Shown here piece after piece: positions 32,409-40,967 of a stretch of 64,000 nt of DNA. Origin of the DNA: Candidatus Aquirickettsiella gammari (GTDB lineage Bacteria > Pseudomonadota > Gammaproteobacteria > Diplorickettsiales > Diplorickettsiaceae); assembly GCA_002290645.2 (NCBI GenBank), contig NMOS02000001.1, positions 85,895-149,894 on the forward strand, written 5' to 3'. How positions within the stretch are numbered: position 1 is the stretch's first letter; each line of letters opens with the position of its first letter. The notes beneath the pieces were generated by a model. The model was not told the origin of the DNA, ran no database searches, and worked only from the letters and a program-made list of their open reading frames with translations. A program made the position numbers and the translations under genes.

Positions 32409-32495
32409 GCCGGGATGGCGGAATTGGTAGACGCGCCGGACTCAAAATCCGGTGATGGTGACATCGTGTGGGTTCGAGTCCCACTCTCGGTACCA
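32409..32495 (+). tRNA. tRNA-Leu(CAA)
   Basis: An 87-nt class II tRNA with acceptor arms GCCGGGA/TCTCGGT (two G-U pairs), anticodon loop CTCAAAA in the stem CCGGA/TCCGG giving CAA, a long variable arm TGATGGTGACATCG, T arm TGGGTTCGAGTCCCA and encoded CCA. It ends 12 nt before the stop of the converging ispF. Confidence 0.97.
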
Positions 32496-32507
32496 TTAAA
32501 TTAATTA

Positions 32508-32993
32508 CTATAGTGCTTGGATAAGGGCGATTACAGTCGCTGCGATACCTTCTTTGCGTCCAATAAAGCCGAGTCCTTCATGGGTGGTTGCTTTCACACT
32601 GACCTGGGCAATATCAATTCTCATGTCCCGAGCTAAGTTAGAGCGCATAGCGTCTCGGTAATCTTTGAGTTTAGGTGTCTCTGCAATAATGGTAATATCC
32701 ACATTGTTGATAGACCATTTTTTTTCGTATAGCATCTGAACGGTTGCTTGCAGAAAAAATCGACTTGTTTTTTGCTCCCAACGGGCATCCGTATCAGGAA
32801 AGTGCTGGCCTATATCACCTAGGGCACCTGCGCCTAGTAAGGCATCTACCAATGCATGTATGACCACATCACCATCTGAATGAGCCTTTATCCCCATTTG
32901 ACAAGGAATAACGACGCCCCCTAAGGTTATTTGCTTTCCCGTTTCAAAGGCATGTACATCATAACCTTGTCCAATGCGTAGATTAGTATTCAT
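32508..32993 (-). CDS. ispF: 2-C-methyl-D-erythritol 2,4-cyclodiphosphate synthase
   Basis: Forms the cyclic diphosphate in the MEP isoprenoid pathway. The zinc ligands are visible as GYDVHAF near the N-terminus and AHSDGDVVIHALVDALLGA, and FPDTDARW and the C-terminal TTHEGLGFIGRKEGIAA are the usual conserved segments. The 161-residue length is normal. In most gammaproteobacteria it is beside or fused to ispD; here the two are about 18 kb apart. Confidence 0.97.
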   Translation of the reverse strand: MNTNLRIGQGYDVHAFETGKQITLGGVVIPCQMGIKAHSDGDVVIHALVDALLGAGALGDIGQHFPDTDARWEQKTSRFFLQATVQMLYEKKWSINNVDITIIAETPKLKDYRDAMRSNLARDMRIDIAQVSVKATTHEGLGFIGRKEGIAATVIALIQAL

Positions 32994-33245
32994 ATCGTTT
33001 TCTATTTATATCGATTTTTACCTAAATCTTCAATCCTTAGTATCGTACCAGGATTTGACGACAAAATGGCAAAAATAGTGTCTGGTGTCTGCAAAAGATG
33101 GCCGAGCATTTATCTAGCGCCAAACCAGGATACTAAGCTTATCCAAGAGCCACATTTTTTCAATTTAAATACTAGGTTGGATGAGAAATCAGATGTTATG
33201 ATTAACGAGCAGATTTCAGCCGAGAAAGTTTTCGAGAAATTTATA

Positions 33246-33824
33246 ATGATAGAAACAACACGTTTTTTTACAAACTATTTTTTAGTGGCGATGCCTATTT
33301 TAACAGATGCTTATTTCAATCGTTCAGTGGTTTATATCTGTGAACATAGTGAAAAAGGAGCGGTTGGAATCATCATTAATCAACCCTTACAGTCACTGAG
33401 GGTTAATATCTCAGAAATATTGCAAAACATTGTGGTTGATAATATAGCAGAATCGACTACAACTGAATTCCCGATATTGTGTGGAGGGCCAGTCCATCCA
33501 GAACGCGGTTTTGTGATACATGCCCCTGTAGGGGAGTGGCAATCTAGCCTTAAAATGAATAGCGAAATTTCTGTGACCACCTCTAAAGATATTTTGCTCG
33601 CAATTGCTAAACAACAAGGACCCGATAAATTTATTTTTTCATTAGGGTACGCAAACTGGGTAGCAGGTCAGATAGAGCATGAAATTATTAATAATTTCTG
33701 GTTAATGGTCCCTGCAAATGCAAATATACTATTTGATGTGCCATTTGAGCAACGTTGGCTAAAGGCGATGAATGATTTAGGTGTTGATGTGGCTAAGCTT
33801 GCTTATATGGGTGGTCATGCCTGA
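33246..33824 (+). CDS. algH: UPF0301/AlgH (YqgE) family protein
   Basis: Conserved protein of unsettled biochemical function, named for a regulatory role in alginate production in Pseudomonas. The family core is plain: FLVAMPILTDAYFNRSVVYI, EHSEKGAVGIIINQPL, CGGPVHPERGFVIHAP and LGYANWVAGQIEHEI. The frame is open back to 33066, but I start at ATG 33246 (MIETTRFFTNYFLVAMP) because family members begin just before this strand; ATG 33198 is an alternative. The extra 60 residues upstream show no similarity I recognise. It overlaps ruvX by 8 nt. Confidence 0.88.
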   Translation: MIETTRFFTNYFLVAMPILTDAYFNRSVVYICEHSEKGAVGIIINQPLQSLRVNISEILQNIVVDNIAESTTTEFPILCGGPVHPERGFVIHAPVGEWQSSLKMNSEISVTTSKDILLAIAKQQGPDKFIFSLGYANWVAGQIEHEIINNFWLMVPANANILFDVPFEQRWLKAMNDLGVDVAKLAYMGGHA

Positions 33825-34245
33825 GATTAAAACCATATTAGGGTTTGATTTTGGTTCCAAATATATTGGTGTTGCGCTTGGGCACACTTCGCCTGCAATA
33901 GCACAACCATTGACCAGTTTAACGGTAAGAAATGGGGAAGCACCTTGGAAAGAAATTGCGGCATTGTTAAAGATTTGGTCCCCCGATGCGTTGGTAGTGG
34001 GGATTCCACTCAATATGGATGGATCAGAGCAAGCTATAACGCATTTAGCACGTGCTTTTTTAGCGAATTTAAAACTACGTTTTCATTTGCCAAGCTTTGC
34101 CGTTGATGAACGACTTACTACGGTTGAAGCACGTGCACGACTCTTTGCGGCTGGAGGTTATAAAGCATTGAAGAAAAAATCTATTGATAGTGTTGCTGCT
34201 CAATTAATTGTAGAAATATGGCTAGAAAATAGGACCTATGAGTAA
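33817..34245 (+). CDS. ruvX: Holliday-junction resolvase-like protein RuvX/YqgF
   Basis: RNase H-fold nuclease implicated in processing the 5' end of pre-16S rRNA. The catalytic first strand GFDFGSKYIGVA, the VVGIPLNMDGSEQ segment and the C-terminal DERLTTVEA and SIDSVAAQLI motifs (acidic residues of the active site) are present. I start at ATG 33817 (MPEIKTILGFDFG), giving 142 residues; the longer frame from 33781 only adds a hydrophobic stretch read from inside algH. Overlap with algH (8 nt) and murJ (8 nt) shows an operon. Confidence 0.94.
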   Translation: MPEIKTILGFDFGSKYIGVALGHTSPAIAQPLTSLTVRNGEAPWKEIAALLKIWSPDALVVGIPLNMDGSEQAITHLARAFLANLKLRFHLPSFAVDERLTTVEARARLFAAGGYKALKKKSIDSVAAQLIVEIWLENRTYE

Positions 34246-35770
34246 AGCATTATTTAAATCAACTTCAGTTGTCGCATCGATGACCTTAATTTCACGAATT
34301 TTAGGTTTTGTTCGTGATATCGTTGCCGCTAGAATCTTTGGTGCAACCGCCGCAGTGGATGCGTTTTATATTGCTTTTAAGATTCCTAATTTTATGCGCG
34401 GATTATTTGCGGAAGGTTCATTTTCCACCGCTTTTATTCCAACTTTATCTGAATATAAACAAACACGCTCACAAGAAGAAGTGCAAAAATTTGTTGCCTA
34501 CATTGCAGGTACACTCGGTTTGATTTTATTAGCAATTAGTCTGTTAGGGATATTAGGAAGCAAAGGTTTAGTGACACTATTTGCACCCGGTTTAGATCCT
34601 TACCGTTTTCAGTTAGCCATTGAAATGTTAAGGATAACGTTCCCTTATTTGATGCTTATTTCTTTAACCGCCTTTGTCGGTGCGACTTTAAATTGTTATG
34701 GACAGTTTTGGGTCCCTGCTTTTACCCCGGCGTTATTAAACATTGCTTTAATTATGACGGCATTTGGAGTTACGCGTTATTTTAAAGTCCCTGTAGAAGC
34801 TCAGGCGTGGGGGGTATTACTAGCTGGATTTTTACAACTAGGGTTTCAATTACCTTTTTTGCATCGTTTAAATTTATTACAAAGGCCGCGTTTTAATTGG
34901 CGCGATCCAGGGGTACAAAAGGTTTTAAAACTTATGTTGCCGGCTTTATTTGGTTCTTCTATAGGTCAAATCGGCTTATTACTGAATACCATTTTTGCGT
35001 CTTTTTTAGTCACTGGAAGTGTTACTTGGCTTTATTACTCAGATAGGTTGGCTTATTTTCCTTTGGGAGTTTTTGGGGTGGCACTAGTTACTGTCATATT
35101 GCCACATCTTTCACGGCAACATGCCGCAAAATCACCCGAATTATTTGCAAGTACCTTAAATTGGGGATTACGTTGTAATTTATTGATTGGCATTCCCGCT
35201 TCTTTAACGATGCTGCTTTTATCGGGTCCCCTTATCACGACACTCTTTTTTTATGGTAAATTTACTAGCCATGATGTGTTTATGACCCAGCGTAGCGTCA
35301 TAGCGTATTCGATCGGGTTGCTTGCTTTTATGTTGATTAAAATATTAGCGGCGGCATTTTATGCCCAACAAAATATTCGCACCCCCGTACGTATTGGAAT
35401 TATTGCACTGGCAGCCAATCTAATTTTTAATGCTTTATTAATTATTCCATTGCAGCATGCCGGTTTAGCGCTGGCAAGCTCTCTATCGGCTTGGTTAAAT
35501 GTAGGTTTGCTGCTATGGGCATTACAAACACGAGGGGTTTTTCAATGGCAAACAGGCTGGATGCTTTTTGCATTACGCTTATTGTTTGCTAATAGTGTAC
35601 TGGTCTTATTTTTTTATTGTTCCGCCGCTGCTATGCCTACCTGGTTAAACTGGGCTTGGCAACAACGTTTTCTGCATATTTTCTTTATTGGTGTGAGCGC
35701 AATCATTATTTATATGGCCTGTTTATGGATAAGTGGTTTGCGATACCATGACTTAAAAGCGAAATCATGA
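34238..35770 (+). CDS. murJ: Lipid II flippase MurJ (MviN)
   Basis: Polytopic MOP-superfamily exporter that flips lipid II across the inner membrane for peptidoglycan assembly. The N-terminal signature SRILGFVRDIVAARIFGATAA (shown in part) and GLFAEGSFSTAFIP are diagnostic, followed by about 14 hydrophobic helices over 510 residues. Its ATG overlaps ruvX by 8 nt and its stop overlaps ribF as ATGA, so the four genes algH-ruvX-murJ-ribF are translationally coupled. Confidence 0.96.
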   Translation: MSKALFKSTSVVASMTLISRILGFVRDIVAARIFGATAAVDAFYIAFKIPNFMRGLFAEGSFSTAFIPTLSEYKQTRSQEEVQKFVAYIAGTLGLILLAISLLGILGSKGLVTLFAPGLDPYRFQLAIEMLRITFPYLMLISLTAFVGATLNCYGQFWVPAFTPALLNIALIMTAFGVTRYFKVPVEAQAWGVLLAGFLQLGFQLPFLHRLNLLQRPRFNWRDPGVQKVLKLMLPALFGSSIGQIGLLLNTIFASFLVTGSVTWLYYSDRLAYFPLGVFGVALVTVILPHLSRQHAAKSPELFASTLNWGLRCNLLIGIPASLTMLLLSGPLITTLFFYGKFTSHDVFMTQRSVIAYSIGLLAFMLIKILAAAFYAQQNIRTPVRIGIIALAANLIFNALLIIPLQHAGLALASSLSAWLNVGLLLWALQTRGVFQWQTGWMLFALRLLFANSVLVLFFYCSAAAMPTWLNWAWQQRFLHIFFIGVSAIIIYMACLWISGLRYHDLKAKS

Positions 35771-36693
35771 CGGAATTAATTGCTGGATTGCACCATATAA
35801 AACCCAGACATCATGGCTGTGTAGCGACTATTGGTAATTTTGATGGCTTACACAAAGGACATCAAGTTATTATTCAGGCCTTAATCAGCGGAGCTAAAGA
35901 TCTCAATTTACCGACCTGCGTAATTATTTTCGAGCCTCATCCTCAAGAATACTTTTTAGGTGAGCAAGCCTCTGCCCGTTTGATGCGCTTACGTGAAAAA
36001 ATAAAATTTTTACGGTATTTATCGATAGATAGAATACTTTGCGTAGCTTTTAATAAAGAGCTAGCAGAATGTTCTGCAGAAGATTTTGTAAAAAAAATTT
36101 TAGTTAATCGATTAGGAATACAGTCATTAATAGTGGGTGATGATTTTCGTTTTGGCAAGGGACGTCAAGGCGATTTTAATTTTTTACAAGCTTTAGGTAA
36201 GCTACATAACTTTACTGTACATTCGACACCTACGGTGTTATTGGACAATAAACGTATAGGGAGTTCTCGAGTGCGAAATGCCGTAGAGCAAGGTGATTTT
36301 GAGTTAGCATCACAATTACTCGGACGTCCTTTTATGCTTAGCGGCCGTGTTATTCAGGGTGAGCAACGGGGTCGTTTATTAGGCTTTCCTACCGCTAATA
36401 TCGCATTGCATCGCCGTGTTATGCCCTTGCAGGGTGTTTTTGTTGTACGTGTTTATGGTTTGGGTTCAATACCATTAACTGGGGTTGCTAATTGTGGTAA
36501 TAGGCCGACTATTCAGGGTTTAAAAAATTTATTAGAAGTATATTTGTTTAATTTTGATCAAGACATCTATGGGCGCTTCATTGAAATAGAATTTTTAAAA
36601 AAAATACGCGAAGAAGAAAAATTTGCTTCCTTAGAGGCGCTCAAACAACAAATCGCTAAAGATGTAATTTTCGCCAAAAATTACTTTACATAA
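35767..36693 (+). CDS. ribF: Bifunctional riboflavin kinase/FAD synthetase
   Basis: Makes FMN and FAD from riboflavin. The N-terminal nucleotidyltransferase has TIGNFDGLHKGHQ and GDDFRFGKGRQGD plus SSRVRNAVEQGDF. The C-terminal flavokinase has GRVIQGEQRGRLLGFPTANI and the later NCGNRPTIQG. The 308-residue length is normal. The 4-nt ATGA overlap with murJ is typical of Legionella-like genomes. The usual following genes ileS and lspA are not present; an unrelated hydrolase gene follows. Confidence 0.96.
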   Translation: MTELIAGLHHIKPRHHGCVATIGNFDGLHKGHQVIIQALISGAKDLNLPTCVIIFEPHPQEYFLGEQASARLMRLREKIKFLRYLSIDRILCVAFNKELAECSAEDFVKKILVNRLGIQSLIVGDDFRFGKGRQGDFNFLQALGKLHNFTVHSTPTVLLDNKRIGSSRVRNAVEQGDFELASQLLGRPFMLSGRVIQGEQRGRLLGFPTANIALHRRVMPLQGVFVVRVYGLGSIPLTGVANCGNRPTIQGLKNLLEVYLFNFDQDIYGRFIEIEFLKKIREEEKFASLEALKQQIAKDVIFAKNYFT

Positions 36694-36721
36694 AAAATAA
36701 GAGATTAAATTTTTTAATCGA

Positions 36722-36749
36722 TTGAATAAATTTTTAATCTTTATATAAT
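36722..36749 (+). promoter_or_regulatory. Probable sigma70 promoter of the SGNH hydrolase gene
   Basis: TTGAAT (36722-36727), a 16-nt spacer and a perfect TATAAT (36744-36749), 56 bp before the ATG at 36806. It makes the hydrolase an independent transcription unit. Confidence 0.55.
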
Positions 36750-36805
36750 CTACTCGTAAAAAATAAATTGAATTGAGTTTTAAACAATAATAATAAAAAT
36801 TAATT

Positions 36806-38308
36806 ATGAAACCTATCATGCGTTTACACTTTGGCCTTCATAAAGTCTCCTCTCTCAAGCATTTAACAGTAAAGACAGGAATAACTGGAATAAGGATTTT
36901 TGGAGATAGCTTAAGCGATCAAGGTGGAAAAAATGGAATGTATGCAAAAAAAATTTTTGGTTGTATTCCTCTAAGCTTATTTTTATATAAATCACCATAC
37001 AAACGATTTACTAATGGTTTTGTTTGGGCAGACGCACTTAGCGCTGAGCTTGAATCTCTCAGTAAATCGACTAACCCACTAGATAATCCTTGCTTACCCT
37101 CACTACACGGTAATAAGAAATGGATTGAAAATATGGCGCAAGGGGGGGCAACGGCCTATAAATATAGAGGATTTTTGGATTTTTTTAAGTATATGAAAGG
37201 ATTTTTTTTGAGCTTTATGCTGACTAATATACAAAGTCAGGCAAAAAAAATAAAACAAGAAAAAAATAATAAACTTGAACCCGATGATCTTTGTATTATT
37301 TTTGCCGGAGCTAATGACCTGGTCACGCTAGGCTATTGTGATAAGGGCGGTGCCAAAAGAGCTATTGAGGGAATTACTAAAACGGTAGAAATCTTAACGA
37401 CCTCTCAATCAACAGTTACCGATCAAAATTATTCTAAAAATATTTTACTTTTTACACTGCCTGATTTTAGTAAAACCCCTCGGTTTTCTAAAAAATCAGA
37501 TAGGACAAAGGAAAAAGCACAAGAGGCATGCCGTTTTTTTAATGAAGAATTAAGAAAATTAGCCAAATTAGACGCGAATGTGGAAATATTTGATGTGGCT
37601 GCAGTTTTTGAGGAAATTGATAAAAATCCGGAAAAATATGGATTTACCAGTGGTTGTGCTGTTTATTATTTATCGGCGCTTCAAGGTAAAGAATGTATTG
37701 CTCAAAAAGTGACTTCTGGAAATGCTATCGTATTAAAAGAAACTAAAAAAGAGGCTAATCAACCTCATAAATTGAATTGTTATTTTGTTAAAGATGGAAA
37801 ATTAGTTGAACATGGGGCGGGTTCAATGAAGCTTCCTAGCATTGTTACATTTAACTTAACTGAAGGAGAAAAAAAACAATTGGATGAAAAAATTGAGCAA
37901 CATCCTTTCAAAGATGGCTTAAGCCAGTTAGTTTCTGGTGAAGAACAACATGACTCTTACGCTACACATATGGTTCAATATGCCGTGAAGGCTTATGAAA
38001 AAGAAAAGAAGAAGAGTATTCAACTGGCAGATATTTATACTTCGGCACTAGAGGCCATAAAGAAACACTTGCCCCATGAGCAAGTTATATTTTGGGATGA
38101 TCTACATCCTTCAGTAATAGTTCACTTTCTATTAGAGATATATTTTGAGCCGTTTTTTACGCGCCATTATGGTCTGAAGTCGCCTAGGTTATGGACAGAT
38201 AATATGGCACTTTCTGAAAGAGTGACTGAAAAAGTTCCTTTGTCAGTTAAGGCCAGTGAGGCACCGGCGGGTTATTTCCAGTTAGCAAGCCGGTCACCTA
38301 GAGGCTAA
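36806..38308 (+). CDS. SGNH/GDSL-family hydrolase, candidate secreted phospholipase or effector
   Basis: Family blocks are clear: IFGDSLSDQGG with nucleophile Ser35, an NMAQGGATA segment supplying the block II glycine, FAGANDL with Asn170, and WDDLHPS with Asp431/432 and His434. These are the catalytic residues of GDSL lipases and of lysophospholipase/acyltransferases such as Legionella PlaA, PlaC and PlaD. The 500 residues include a lysine-rich region of about 130 residues (300-430) between blocks III and V. There is no signal peptide, so the protein is either cytosolic or exported by another route. The C-terminus (ASRSPRG) is polar. Substrate and export are unproven. Confidence 0.75.
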   Translation: MKPIMRLHFGLHKVSSLKHLTVKTGITGIRIFGDSLSDQGGKNGMYAKKIFGCIPLSLFLYKSPYKRFTNGFVWADALSAELESLSKSTNPLDNPCLPSLHGNKKWIENMAQGGATAYKYRGFLDFFKYMKGFFLSFMLTNIQSQAKKIKQEKNNKLEPDDLCIIFAGANDLVTLGYCDKGGAKRAIEGITKTVEILTTSQSTVTDQNYSKNILLFTLPDFSKTPRFSKKSDRTKEKAQEACRFFNEELRKLAKLDANVEIFDVAAVFEEIDKNPEKYGFTSGCAVYYLSALQGKECIAQKVTSGNAIVLKETKKEANQPHKLNCYFVKDGKLVEHGAGSMKLPSIVTFNLTEGEKKQLDEKIEQHPFKDGLSQLVSGEEQHDSYATHMVQYAVKAYEKEKKKSIQLADIYTSALEAIKKHLPHEQVIFWDDLHPSVIVHFLLEIYFEPFFTRHYGLKSPRLWTDNMALSERVTEKVPLSVKASEAPAGYFQLASRSPRG

Positions 38309-38404
38309 TTAAGCGCTTTTTTTGATATCCTTTATATTTTTCACAAGCTAAAATAGGACAAATGTTTTGACGAAACTGATTTAGCTGATTAGACTACGCC
38401 GCTT

Positions 38405-39148
38405 ATGCCACGAAAAGAATTTCATTTAATCCTCGAAGCGAGTGAGCAGATTGCTCCCAATGTGAAGCATTTCACTTTTCGTTATGAAGAGGGCGAAAGC
38501 TTTGATTTCATTCCTGGCCAATTCATTACACTGCATATTCCGACTTCAGAGAAAATTTTACGTCGTAGCTATAGTATTGCCAACCAAAACCATAAGGCGA
38601 CTAATAAGATAGAGTTTGCGGCCTCTTATGTCCCCGCAGGGGTGGCCAGTGAACTTTTGTTTACACTAAAAGCGGGCGACACAGTAACCGCAACCGGTCC
38701 TTTTGGGCGCTTAATTTTAAGAGAGGAGGCTCCTGCGCGCTATATCCTGGTCGCGACTGGGACAGGTGTTACGCCCTATCGAACTATGTTGGCTGAGTTA
38801 GCGTCTCGGTTTAAACAACAACTCTGTTTCAAGGTAATATTATTATTTGGCGTGCGCAGGCCTGAAGACTTATTATATCGGGATGAATTTGTTGCATTTG
38901 CCGAAAAAAACTCTTGGTTTGAATTTCGTGCCTATTATAGTCGGTTTAAACCAGAAAACGCTTTAGACTATGAATATTCAGGTTATGTTTTGAATGCCTT
39001 TAGCGAGATTTCACCTAACGCTAAGCAAGATGTGGTTTATTTATGTGGTAACCCCAATATGGTGGATGAGGTTTTCGCGCTTTTAGTCAATGGCTATGCT
39101 TTCCCTTCCGACATTATTCGGCGTGAAAAATATATTTCATCTAATTAA
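38405..39148 (+). CDS. fpr: Ferredoxin-NADP reductase
   Basis: FAD enzyme exchanging electrons between NADPH and ferredoxin or flavodoxin. The FAD-binding RRSYSIAN motif, the glycine-rich ATGTGVTPYRTM for NADP and the LCGNPNMVDE segment are in order over 247 residues. It resembles the bacterial Fpr subclass. No ribosome-binding site is evident before the ATG. It is transcribed alone, converging on ribH. Confidence 0.92.
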   Translation: MPRKEFHLILEASEQIAPNVKHFTFRYEEGESFDFIPGQFITLHIPTSEKILRRSYSIANQNHKATNKIEFAASYVPAGVASELLFTLKAGDTVTATGPFGRLILREEAPARYILVATGTGVTPYRTMLAELASRFKQQLCFKVILLFGVRRPEDLLYRDEFVAFAEKNSWFEFRAYYSRFKPENALDYEYSGYVLNAFSEISPNAKQDVVYLCGNPNMVDEVFALLVNGYAFPSDIIRREKYISSN

Positions 39149-39214
39149 GCACGTCGCAACCATTGTTTAGAGAATAGAGTTATTTAAGTTGGAATAGTCT
39201 ATTAGCTTGTTTTC

Positions 39215-39700
39215 TCAGTCTTCTATTTCAAGCTGATCTAATACCGATATCATTTCCATCGCTGCGTCGACCGCATCATGACCTTTATAGATACGTGCTT
39301 TGGCTTGTTCTTCATTATCAGTAGTTAAGACGCCAAATATGACCGGAATGGATTCTTCCAAAGCCACTTTTTGGCAAGCGTAGCTGACTTGTTGACAAAC
39401 ATAATCATAATGAGTCGTTTCACCACGAATAACCGCACCTAAACAGATAATAGCCAAACAGTTTTCATCAGAAATGGCTATTTGTTGAGCAGCGAGGCCA
39501 ATTTCTATGGCTCCGGGAACGCGTAGGATAGTGATACGTTGTTCAGGAAAATTTAATTCTTTAAGTCGTTGCAATGCGCTATTGAGCAATGCTTCGGTAA
39601 CTCCTTGATTAAAACGGCTGACTACAATAGCAATATTGAATTCATCAGTTTGTTGGTTGAACGACAAGGGTTTAGCGATAATTTCTTTTACTTTTTGCAT
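39215..39700 (-). CDS. ribH: 6,7-dimethyl-8-ribityllumazine synthase
   Basis: Penultimate enzyme of riboflavin synthesis, forming icosahedral or smaller shells. Typical segments are VVSRFNQGVTEALLNSA, RVPGAIEIGLAAQ, CLGAVIRGETTHYDYVC (with the catalytic His after RGETTH) and PVIFGVLTTDNEEQA. The 161-residue length is normal. Last gene of the leftward ribD-ribBA-ribH run, 13 nt after ribBA. Confidence 0.97.
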   Translation of the reverse strand: MQKVKEIIAKPLSFNQQTDEFNIAIVVSRFNQGVTEALLNSALQRLKELNFPEQRITILRVPGAIEIGLAAQQIAISDENCLAIICLGAVIRGETTHYDYVCQQVSYACQKVALEESIPVIFGVLTTDNEEQAKARIYKGHDAVDAAMEMISVLDQLEIED

Positions 39701-39713
39701 AACTATCCTTTAC

Positions 39714-40928
39714 TTATAGGTTGAGAAGATGTCCTAGCTTGGTTTGTTTGGTTTTCAAGTAGTCACGATTGGTTGCATTAGGTGTCGCGATTAAGGGAAT
39801 ACGTTCTACTACCTCGATTCCGTAGCGTTCTAAATCTATTATTTTTTGCGGATTATTAGTCAGTAATTTTATTTTCAATAGTTTCAGATTTTGTAACATT
39901 TGCGCCGCTATCCAATAATTACGATCATCACTGCCAAAACCTAACTTTTGATTAGCTTCTACGGTGTCTAAACCTTGATCTTGTAATGCATAAGCTTTAA
40001 GTTTATTCAGTAAGCCAATTCCTCGACCTTCTTGGCGTAGATAAAGCAATACCCCACCGTGTCGACTAATTTGCGCGAGTGATTCGTGTAGTTGCCAACC
40101 ACAATCGCAACGCGCAGAACCAAAGAGATCGCCGGTAAAGCATTCTGAATGGACACGTACCAAGATAGTTTGATTGTTTTTAGCAGGCTTTTCTTTAATA
40201 AGCGCTAAATGGTGATGCTTATCTAAACGGCTTTCAAAGAGCTTTACGGTTAGATCGCCATATTCCTCAGTGGGTAAACGGATAGCGGCGATTTCTTTAA
40301 CAAGGGATTCAGTTTGTAAACGATATTGGATTAGATCACGGATGGACAATAAGCTGAGTTGATGCTGCTTAGCAAATTTTTCGAGATCGGGAAATCGAGC
40401 CATACTCCCATCAGGGTTCATTATTTCACAAATAACAGCCGCTGGCTTTAAGCCAGCTAGTCGCATTAAGTCGGTACTGCCCTCGGTTTGTCCCATCCGT
40501 TCTAAGATACCCCCTCGGCGAGCTTGTAAAGGAAAAATGTGTCCGGGTGTCACAATATCCTTGGGGCCGCTTTGAGGGTTAATAGCAACTTTAATAGTAT
40601 GGGCTCTATCAGCCGCCGATATGCCGGTGGTAACCCCTTCGGCGGCTTCAATTGATACCGTAAAGGCAGTATTAAAAGGGTTAGTCGCGTGTTCTACCAT
40701 CATAGGAAGTTTTAAACGCCGAATATCTTCTTCAGCGAGCGCTAAACAGACTAAGCCACGTCCATATTGAGCCATAAAATTAATGGCGTCGGCAGTTACT
40801 TTTTCAGCCGCTAATACTAAATCTCCCTCATTTTCTCGGTTTTCATGATCGAATAAGACAATCATTTTGCCTTGTCGTAAGTCTTCTAGGGCGCGATGGA
40901 TGCTGGCAAAAGTAGGGGTTTTCATCAT
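39714..40928 (-). CDS. ribBA: Bifunctional DHBP synthase/GTP cyclohydrolase II
   Basis: Supplies both precursors of riboflavin. The N-terminal RibB half has DHENRENEGDLVLAAE, GHIFPLQARRGGILERMGQTE (shown in parts) and an HTIKVAI region. The C-terminal RibA half keeps the zinc cysteines in CFTGDLFGSARCDCG and the catalytic RQEGRGIGLLNK, so it looks active, unlike the degenerate RibA halves of some gammaproteobacterial RibBA proteins. The 404 residues are of normal length. The 39-nt gap from ribD leaves no room for ribE. Confidence 0.96.
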   Translation of the reverse strand: MMKTPTFASIHRALEDLRQGKMIVLFDHENRENEGDLVLAAEKVTADAINFMAQYGRGLVCLALAEEDIRRLKLPMMVEHATNPFNTAFTVSIEAAEGVTTGISAADRAHTIKVAINPQSGPKDIVTPGHIFPLQARRGGILERMGQTEGSTDLMRLAGLKPAAVICEIMNPDGSMARFPDLEKFAKQHQLSLLSIRDLIQYRLQTESLVKEIAAIRLPTEEYGDLTVKLFESRLDKHHHLALIKEKPAKNNQTILVRVHSECFTGDLFGSARCDCGWQLHESLAQISRHGGVLLYLRQEGRGIGLLNKLKAYALQDQGLDTVEANQKLGFGSDDRNYWIAAQMLQNLKLLKIKLLTNNPQKIIDLERYGIEVVERIPLIATPNATNRDYLKTKQTKLGHLLNL

Positions 40929-40967
40929 TTGATTTATTTTTCCGTTCTATGTGGCGGTATTATACGC

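Noticed and set aside
32311..32496. 61-residue minus-strand frame beginning MVPRVGLEPTRCHHH
   Set aside because: It is the complement of tRNA-Leu(CAA); this peptide is a well-known spurious product of antisense tRNA translation.
33066..33245. 60-residue N-terminal extension of AlgH
   Set aside because: No similarity, no strong ribosome-binding site, and the family begins at the ATG at 33246.
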